A stretch of DNA of 19,740 bases, from the NCBI GenBank assembly GCA_013824385.1, contig PNNU01000012.1, positions 1 through 19,740 on the forward strand. The letters are read 5' to 3'. Position 1 is the stretch's first letter. Each line of letters starts with the position of its first letter. Below are positions 15,228 through 19,740 of this stretch, piece after piece. The notes under the pieces were generated by a model. That model did no database searches. It saw only the letters and a program-made list of their open reading frames with translations, and was not told the origin of the DNA. Position numbers and translations under genes: made by a program. Source of the DNA: Anaerolinea sp. Its GTDB lineage: Bacteria; Chloroflexota; Anaerolineae; Anaerolineales; Anaerolineaceae.

Positions 15228-16694
15228 ATGACCGTTGAATTCTCCATCGATCCTAAGAGTAAAGGCAGACCATTCGCTCATTATTGGGAACAATGCGTTG
15301 GCAGCTGCCACGCCATCATGGGCACCCGGCAGGATTGGCGCGAGCAGCTTGAAAAAAGCCACCGAGAACTCGGCTTCCAATTTGTGCGCTTTCACGGACT
15401 GCTCAACGACGAAATGAGTGTTGTCAATAAAGACCGCGATGGAAACCTGAGCTACTCTTTTTTCAACATTGATTCTGTCTTTGATTTTCTATTGAGTATC
15501 GGCATGAAACCCTTTATCGAATTAGGCTTTATGCCCGAAGCGCTGGCATCAGGCGCCACCACCTGTTTTCATTACAAGGGCAACATCACCCCACCCGCGG
15601 ATTATGACCAATGGGCTGATCTGATTAAAACCCTGACCCAGCATTTGGTGGATCGCTATGGATTGGCGGAAGTTCAGTCATGGTTTTTCGAGGTGTGGAA
15701 CGAACCCAACCTCAAATTCTTCTTCGACGGCACGCAGAAGGAATACTTCAAACTCTATCGCACCACCTGCCTGGCGATCAAATCAGTAGACAGCCAGCTG
15801 CGCGTTGGCGGCCCGGCAACCTCGATCAATGCCTGGATTCCGGATACCATTGCGTTCTGTAAAAAGACCGATACACCGCTTGATTTTCTATCAACCCACC
15901 ACTACCCCACCGATGATCCGCTATGGAAAAACAGTGATATTTCCATGGAGGAGTTCTTTGCCAAACACGCCGATGAATTTGGATCATATGAGCGCGGAAT
16001 TCTGTACAAAATGACTGCGAAAACGCGTCAAGAAGCCGGCGATCTGCCGCTTTACTACACGGAATGGAACACATCAGCCGTTCTGCCTGACGACATCCAC
16101 GACGAGGCGTATTCCGCGGCATTGGTGGCGAAGACCATCGCCGACAACGACGGCTTGGTGCAGAATTACTCGTTCTGGACCTTCTCAGACTTGTTTGAAG
16201 AAGCCGGACAGTTCTCCGCACCATTTCACGGCGGGTTTGGATTGCAGAATATTTATGGCATACCGAAACCCACTTATCGGCTGTTCGAAATGCTGCACGG
16301 CTTGGGAAATGAAAGACTTTCAGTTACTGGCGGAAAAGGTTCTACAGTTGAAATACTGGCTGTGAAAAAAGACACTGACTTGACCTTGTTGGTTTACAAC
16401 CACGACATTCCTGGTTCGAATATCCACTCTGAGGAAGTTATTATAAAGTTGGCAGAGGTGACTGCAAATGCCACAGCCTCCATCACCAGAATCGATGCTG
16501 AACATGTCAACCCCAAACAAAAGTGGATTAACCTGGGCAGCCCTGTATACCCTGACAAGCAGCAACTTGAACTAATTGAAAAAGCCACTCAATTGATAAC
16601 AAAGCCAATCATGTTAAAGTTCGAAGATGGTATTGGATTACTAAAGTTTTCTATTCCGGAACATGGGATTGTTGAAATCAAGATCAAAAGGTAA
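15228..16694 (+). CDS. GH39 beta-xylosidase-type glycosidase
   Basis: This 488-residue protein has a GH39 (clan A) TIM barrel at about 1-340 and a C-terminal beta-sandwich. Acid/base E159 is in FEVWNEPNL and nucleophile E279 in YYTEWNTS. These match E160 and E277 of Thermoanaerobacterium XynB, which is of similar length (about 500). The classic activity is release of xylose from xylo-oligosaccharides, but GH39 also includes enzymes acting on arabinogalactan side chains, so the substrate is open. No signal peptide. AGGAG at 15217-15221 with 6-base spacing fixes the start. The stop codon is the first three bases of a palindrome in a REP-like element. Confidence 0.9.
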   Translation: MTVEFSIDPKSKGRPFAHYWEQCVGSCHAIMGTRQDWREQLEKSHRELGFQFVRFHGLLNDEMSVVNKDRDGNLSYSFFNIDSVFDFLLSIGMKPFIELGFMPEALASGATTCFHYKGNITPPADYDQWADLIKTLTQHLVDRYGLAEVQSWFFEVWNEPNLKFFFDGTQKEYFKLYRTTCLAIKSVDSQLRVGGPATSINAWIPDTIAFCKKTDTPLDFLSTHHYPTDDPLWKNSDISMEEFFAKHADEFGSYERGILYKMTAKTRQEAGDLPLYYTEWNTSAVLPDDIHDEAYSAALVAKTIADNDGLVQNYSFWTFSDLFEEAGQFSAPFHGGFGLQNIYGIPKPTYRLFEMLHGLGNERLSVTGGKGSTVEILAVKKDTDLTLLVYNHDIPGSNIHSEEVIIKLAEVTANATASITRIDAEHVNPKQKWINLGSPVYPDKQQLELIEKATQLITKPIMLKFEDGIGLLKFSIPEHGIVEIKIKR

Positions 16695-16746
16695 GGGCAA
16701 TGAATTGCCCTTACTTGTACAACGAGACGGATGAATTACCCCTACC
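16690..16746. repeat. REP-like palindromic element at the GH39 3' end
   Basis: TAAGGGCAAT-GA-ATTGCCCTTA (16692-16713) is a perfect 10-bp palindrome. Its right arm, ATGAATTGCCCTTAC (16700-16714), recurs at 13 of 15 bases as ATGAATTACCCCTAC (16731-16745). This arrangement resembles short intergenic palindromic repeats spread through many genomes. On the minus strand the stem is followed by CCTTTT, so it might weakly terminate the MFS gene. Confidence 0.55.
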
Positions 16747-16761
16747 AATTATTTATATTTT

Positions 16762-17985
16762 TTATCCTGCATTTTCAACCAACACTGGTGTTTTTGCTTT
16801 TGGTTTTCTAATTGCGTAAAACAACAGAGCTGAGCCAATCACAGCACCAATCACGCCAAACAAGAGCATGGCAAAAACACCCGAAATATCCAGCAGCCTG
16901 CCGCCGATAACGTTGCCAAAGAAACCTCCCAGCGTACCCATGGCGGTAACAAACGTCTGGCCTTTCACCCTGTCTTTTTCATGCATAATTTCGTTGATGT
17001 AATACACCGATGCGGGGATGAACACAGCAAAAGTCAGTCCTTGAAAAGCCTGCCCCACATTGATCATCCACACCGAAGCTGCAAACAAGAAAATGATACT
17101 GCGTAAAGCATAGATAATACCCGCAATTTTCATCAATGATCGCGTATTGATCTTCGCAACAATAAAACTAAAACCGAGGAAAGCCGGTAATTCAGCTACA
17201 GCTGCGATGGTCAATGAAATACCCAGGTCTGTGTCCGTGCCGCCCAGCGGCCTGAGAATTTGCGCCAAAAAATTGTTGATAATCGTATGGAACATAAAAA
17301 GGAAGCCTGCCCCGATCAAAAAAGGGATGAAACGATCGTACCGACGCAGAAATCCAACTTTATCTTCTGCTTCGGTTTGGGTGACAGATTTCTCAATATG
17401 GTAGGTCTGGTTCTCACTGCGTTTCACTTTAGGAAACGTTAAAATAAGCAAAATATAGCCGCCAAACAAGATCAGGCAAATGATCGGCAAAACGGAAGTT
17501 GAATAGCGATTGACCCAGATCCCCAATAATGTCGAAAGTACCGCAAAACAAATTGAACCACTGGCACGAGTCACACTAAAACTGACGTTATGCCCTGCAT
17601 TAATGTATTCAAAGGTCAGCGCACTAACCAACGGCTGCATGGTATACACCAGGGCTACAATCCCGACATAAAATACCGCCATCCAGACCAGACCGGCATT
17701 AAGAAAAACAATACCTGTTAAAAAAACAATACACAACAGAGATAAAGTACACAACACACCTTTAAGCGAAAGTTTTTCAAAGCGATCGATTAAAGCACCC
17801 AAGACCGGTTGTAATACGATCGCCAGCACACTACCTATGGCCATCACCCAGCCGATCTTCTGGTTGGAAAAATCTTTGGATAAAAGATACACGGATGCAA
17901 AACTGGCTATGGGACAGAAGATCATCCAATAAAAACCCTGCAACCCGGCAATTTGAAGAGAGAGTATCTTGTCTGATTTATTCAT
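16762..17985 (-). CDS. MFS transporter, probable sugar/oligosaccharide permease
   Basis: This 407-residue protein has about 12 hydrophobic helices and the usual central cytoplasmic loop (about 195-220, charged). A motif-A-like stretch LGALIDRFEK lies between helices 2 and 3. It looks like the LacY/MFS_1-like group, which often imports disaccharides with protons. I chose the ATG at 17985, with AAGGA at 17996-18000 (10-base spacing). The alternative TTG nine bases upstream lies only one base from that site. It is divergent from the epimerase gene with a 113-base shared gap, suggesting that it imports the epimerase's disaccharide. Substrate is inferred from context only. Confidence 0.85.
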   Translation of the reverse strand: MNKSDKILSLQIAGLQGFYWMIFCPIASFASVYLLSKDFSNQKIGWVMAIGSVLAIVLQPVLGALIDRFEKLSLKGVLCTLSLLCIVFLTGIVFLNAGLVWMAVFYVGIVALVYTMQPLVSALTFEYINAGHNVSFSVTRASGSICFAVLSTLLGIWVNRYSTSVLPIICLILFGGYILLILTFPKVKRSENQTYHIEKSVTQTEAEDKVGFLRRYDRFIPFLIGAGFLFMFHTIINNFLAQILRPLGGTDTDLGISLTIAAVAELPAFLGFSFIVAKINTRSLMKIAGIIYALRSIIFLFAASVWMINVGQAFQGLTFAVFIPASVYYINEIMHEKDRVKGQTFVTAMGTLGGFFGNVIGGRLLDISGVFAMLLFGVIGAVIGSALLFYAIRKPKAKTPVLVENAG

Positions 17986-18024
17986 TACTAACAATTCCTT
18001 AAGTCACAATCCATGAAAAGCAAG

Positions 18025-18030
18025 ATTATA
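18025..18030 (-). promoter_or_regulatory. Candidate -10 box of the MFS gene
   Basis: A consensus TATAAT on the minus strand would start transcription about 33 bases before the MFS start codon. No clear -35 is seen. The inverted repeat at 18051-18067 lies across that position. Confidence 0.35.
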
Positions 18031-18050
18031 TTACCATCCAATTTGGCTAC

Positions 18051-18067
18051 TCTAATTTACAATTAGA
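18051..18067. promoter_or_regulatory. Perfect inverted repeat between MFS and epimerase genes
   Basis: TCTAATT-TAC-AATTAGA is a perfect 7-bp inverted repeat with a 3-bp centre, the size of a dimeric repressor site. It sits in the middle of the divergent gap, 32 bases before the epimerase start, so one regulator could control both genes. The regulator is not encoded nearby in the window. Confidence 0.45.
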
Positions 18068-18098
18068 CTTATTCATCCACGAAACGGCAGGAGAGCAC

Positions 18099-19313
18099 AT
18101 GCAACCGATTATCACAAAAGATGAACTGAAAAGCCAGTTTGAGGCGGAATTACGCGAAAACATCCTCCCCTACTGGATGAACAAAACGCCAGATCGCCAA
18201 AATGGCGGATTCTACGGTGTGCTGACCAATGACAATCAAATCCACAACGAGGTCGAACGCAGCGCCGTGTTGAACAGCCGTATTTTGTGGACCTTCTCGA
18301 CCGCCGCTCTCCTTTACCAGGATGAGGCTTATCTTTCCACCGCCAAATGGGCGATGCAAGCCCTGACCCAGCATTTTTGGGACTCCAAGCATGAAGGCAT
18401 CTTTTGGTCCGTGGATGCCGCGGGGAACCCGGTGAACGACCGCAAACACGTCTACGCGCAAGCCTTTTCCATCTACGGATTGAGCGCTTATTACCTGGCT
18501 ACTCAAGATATGCAAGCCTTGCAACTGGCAAAACGTTTGTTTGAGCTGATTGACCAGCACACTTACGATCCACAGTTCGGCGGTAACATCGAATGCCGCG
18601 CACGTGATTGGAGCCGCCTTGAGGATATGCGCTTGAGTTCCATTGACCTCAACTCCTCCAAATCGATGAACACCATGCTGCACCTGCTAGAAGCCTGCAC
18701 CGCCTTGACCGGCATCTGGCAAGACGCCAAACTGACCAAACGCTTTGAAGATCTGATCGCCCTATTCTCAAACACTATCATTGATTCCGAAAGCGGACAT
18801 CAACACTTATTTTTTGATGACCAATGGCGATCACTTTCTGAACACATTTCTTACGGCCACGACATTGAAACCAGTTGGCTGCTGCTCGAAGCTGCCGATG
18901 CTTCAGGTCAATCCAATTTCATCGATCAAGCCAAATCCAATGCGGTGAAGATGGCGCAGGTCGTCTATGAACAATCGCTTCAACCCGATGGCAGCATCCT
19001 CTATGAGGCTGGCCCCGGTGGACACAAGGTGACCGACCGGCACTGGTGGGCGCATGCCGAAGCCGTGGTGGGTTTCTATAACGCCTTCCAGGTTTCAAAG
19101 AAGGAACTCTTCCTTCATTCTTCCACCAAAGTATGGACCTACATTCAAGACCATTTCATTGATCGCAAGGATGGCGACTGGTACAAATTGCTCCGCGAAG
19201 ACGGTTCGCCTTATTTGGAGCATTACAAAGTGTCGCCCTGGGAGTGCCCCTATCATCACGCCAGAATGTGCTTCGAAATGATCAGGCGGCTAAGCGAATC
19301 TTCCGCGGATTAA
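18099..19313 (+). CDS. Cellobiose 2-epimerase-type (AGE superfamily) enzyme
   Basis: This 404-residue (alpha/alpha)6-barrel protein is of the N-acylglucosamine 2-epimerase superfamily. Three histidines match the catalytic set of Rhodothermus cellobiose 2-epimerase (H200, H259, H390): H195 (NTMLHLLEA), H254 (YGHDIETSWL) and H386 (CPYHHARMC). The C-terminal WECPYHHARMCFEMIRR is close to the WKCPYHNxRMC signature of cellobiose/mannobiose epimerases. It would convert cellobiose to glucosyl-mannose, or mannobiose to mannosyl-glucose, for a following phosphorylase (none in window). AGGAG at 18089-18093 with 5-base spacing fixes the start. The stop overlaps the convergent MFS stop in TTAA. Confidence 0.88.
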   Translation: MQPIITKDELKSQFEAELRENILPYWMNKTPDRQNGGFYGVLTNDNQIHNEVERSAVLNSRILWTFSTAALLYQDEAYLSTAKWAMQALTQHFWDSKHEGIFWSVDAAGNPVNDRKHVYAQAFSIYGLSAYYLATQDMQALQLAKRLFELIDQHTYDPQFGGNIECRARDWSRLEDMRLSSIDLNSSKSMNTMLHLLEACTALTGIWQDAKLTKRFEDLIALFSNTIIDSESGHQHLFFDDQWRSLSEHISYGHDIETSWLLLEAADASGQSNFIDQAKSNAVKMAQVVYEQSLQPDGSILYEAGPGGHKVTDRHWWAHAEAVVGFYNAFQVSKKELFLHSSTKVWTYIQDHFIDRKDGDWYKLLREDGSPYLEHYKVSPWECPYHHARMCFEMIRRLSESSAD

Positions 19314-19740
19314 TCCAAAACAGGTTGAAGAGAAACTATCTTGGGTTTGCGATTAATCACCCACACCAACAAAGCACCAATCACGAACAGCCCCATATTC
19401 ATCACAAAAGGCAGTGAACGATTAATGGCTGAGAGCTGCCCGGCAATCCAGCCAAAAGGTGAAGTGAATAAGATCAGGGTCGCGTAAACCACGGCACTGA
19501 TGCGTGCGCGCTCCTTGGTTTCCATGGCCACAGCCAGCAGAGATTCCGTCATTGGGCTGACCAGTGATACCGCTGCACCTTCAAGAACCACACTGATAAC
19601 CAGCAGCACCACTGAATGAGCCAGCATAAATACCAACAACGCCTGACTGGCAAAATAGCCGGCAAACCCCACCCACATAGGCAAACGAAAATGCAGCAGA
19701 TTCGTCAACCGGGGTCCGATGATAAAAAAGCCAACCGTTG
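19310..19740 (-). CDS. MFS transporter, C-terminal part (cut by window edge)
   Basis: The frame is open to the right edge, with TVGFFIIGPR read before the first TTG, so the N-terminal part lies outside. About 143 residues are visible, with four or five hydrophobic helices and a charged loop with a METKERARISA stretch, typical of the C-terminal half of MFS permeases. It does not look like a copy of the MFS protein at 16762-17985. Its stop codon is interlocked with that of the epimerase (4-base convergent overlap). Substrate unknown; sugar transport is suggested only by the neighbours. Confidence 0.78.
   Translation of the reverse strand, partial: TVGFFIIGPRLTNLLHFRLPMWVGFAGYFASQALLVFMLAHSVVLLVISVVLEGAAVSLVSPMTESLLAVAMETKERARISAVVYATLILFTSPFGWIAGQLSAINRSLPFVMNMGLFVIGALLVWVINRKPKIVSLQPVLD

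Noticed and set aside
17986..17994. TTG start for the MFS transporter
   Set aside because: It would lie one base from the AAGGA site; the ATG at 17985 is better placed.
19706..19708. TTG as the true start of the right-edge MFS gene
   Set aside because: The frame remains open with membrane-protein-like residues to the window edge, and the fragment is only the C-terminal part of an MFS protein.
1..19740. CRISPR arrays, tRNA or rRNA genes, transposases, phage genes
   Set aside because: No regularly spaced repeats, cloverleaf-like sequences, rRNA-like segments or transposase/integrase motifs were seen on either strand by eye.

Overview
The window reads as a chromosomal segment of an anaerobic, saccharolytic bacterium. 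Cytoplasmic glycoside hydrolases, an oxygen-sensitive glycyl radical enzyme (GRE) with its activase, and strong AGGAG-type ribosome sites fit an Anaerolineae-like Chloroflexota or a clostridial organism. I favour the former only weakly. No rRNA, tRNA, CRISPR array or transposase was seen.

Layout. 1-2724: a GH127 beta-L-arabinofuranosidase, cut by the left edge, diverges from a LacI-family regulator; two GGTTAA-TCGT-TTAACC-type operators precede the GH127 gene. 2961-5629: a DoxX-type membrane protein converges on a NarL/LuxR-type two-component pair (kinase then regulator, overlapping), with a shared bidirectional terminator. 5804-9894: an activase/GRE operon, closely resembling HypE/HypD (trans-4-hydroxy-L-proline dehydratase), diverges from a GntR/FCD regulator. 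The hypE promoter places its predicted transcription start on the ATG, so the mRNA may be leaderless. 9955-10764: an unrecognised protein between two hairpins. 10836-16694: GH42, a cysteine-rich DUF3795 protein, a decayed gene remnant, a GH4 MelA-like alpha-galactosidase and a GH39 xylosidase-like enzyme. 16690-16746: a small REP-like repeat. 16762-19740: an MFS transporter, a cellobiose 2-epimerase-type enzyme and a second MFS transporter cut by the right edge.

How it fits together. No glycosidase here has a visible signal peptide, so oligosaccharides are probably imported (by the MFS proteins or transporters outside the window) and cut inside the cell. The most interesting combination is GH127, whose characterised members include the enzyme that removes beta-L-arabinofuranose from hydroxyproline-linked arabinans of plant extensins, with a HypD-type enzyme that consumes free hydroxyproline, and with a possible alpha-galactosidase (extensin serines carry alpha-galactose). 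Together they suggest use of plant hydroxyproline-rich glycoproteins. This is inference: the genes are in separate transcription units, and no pyrroline-5-carboxylate reductase gene is present in the window.
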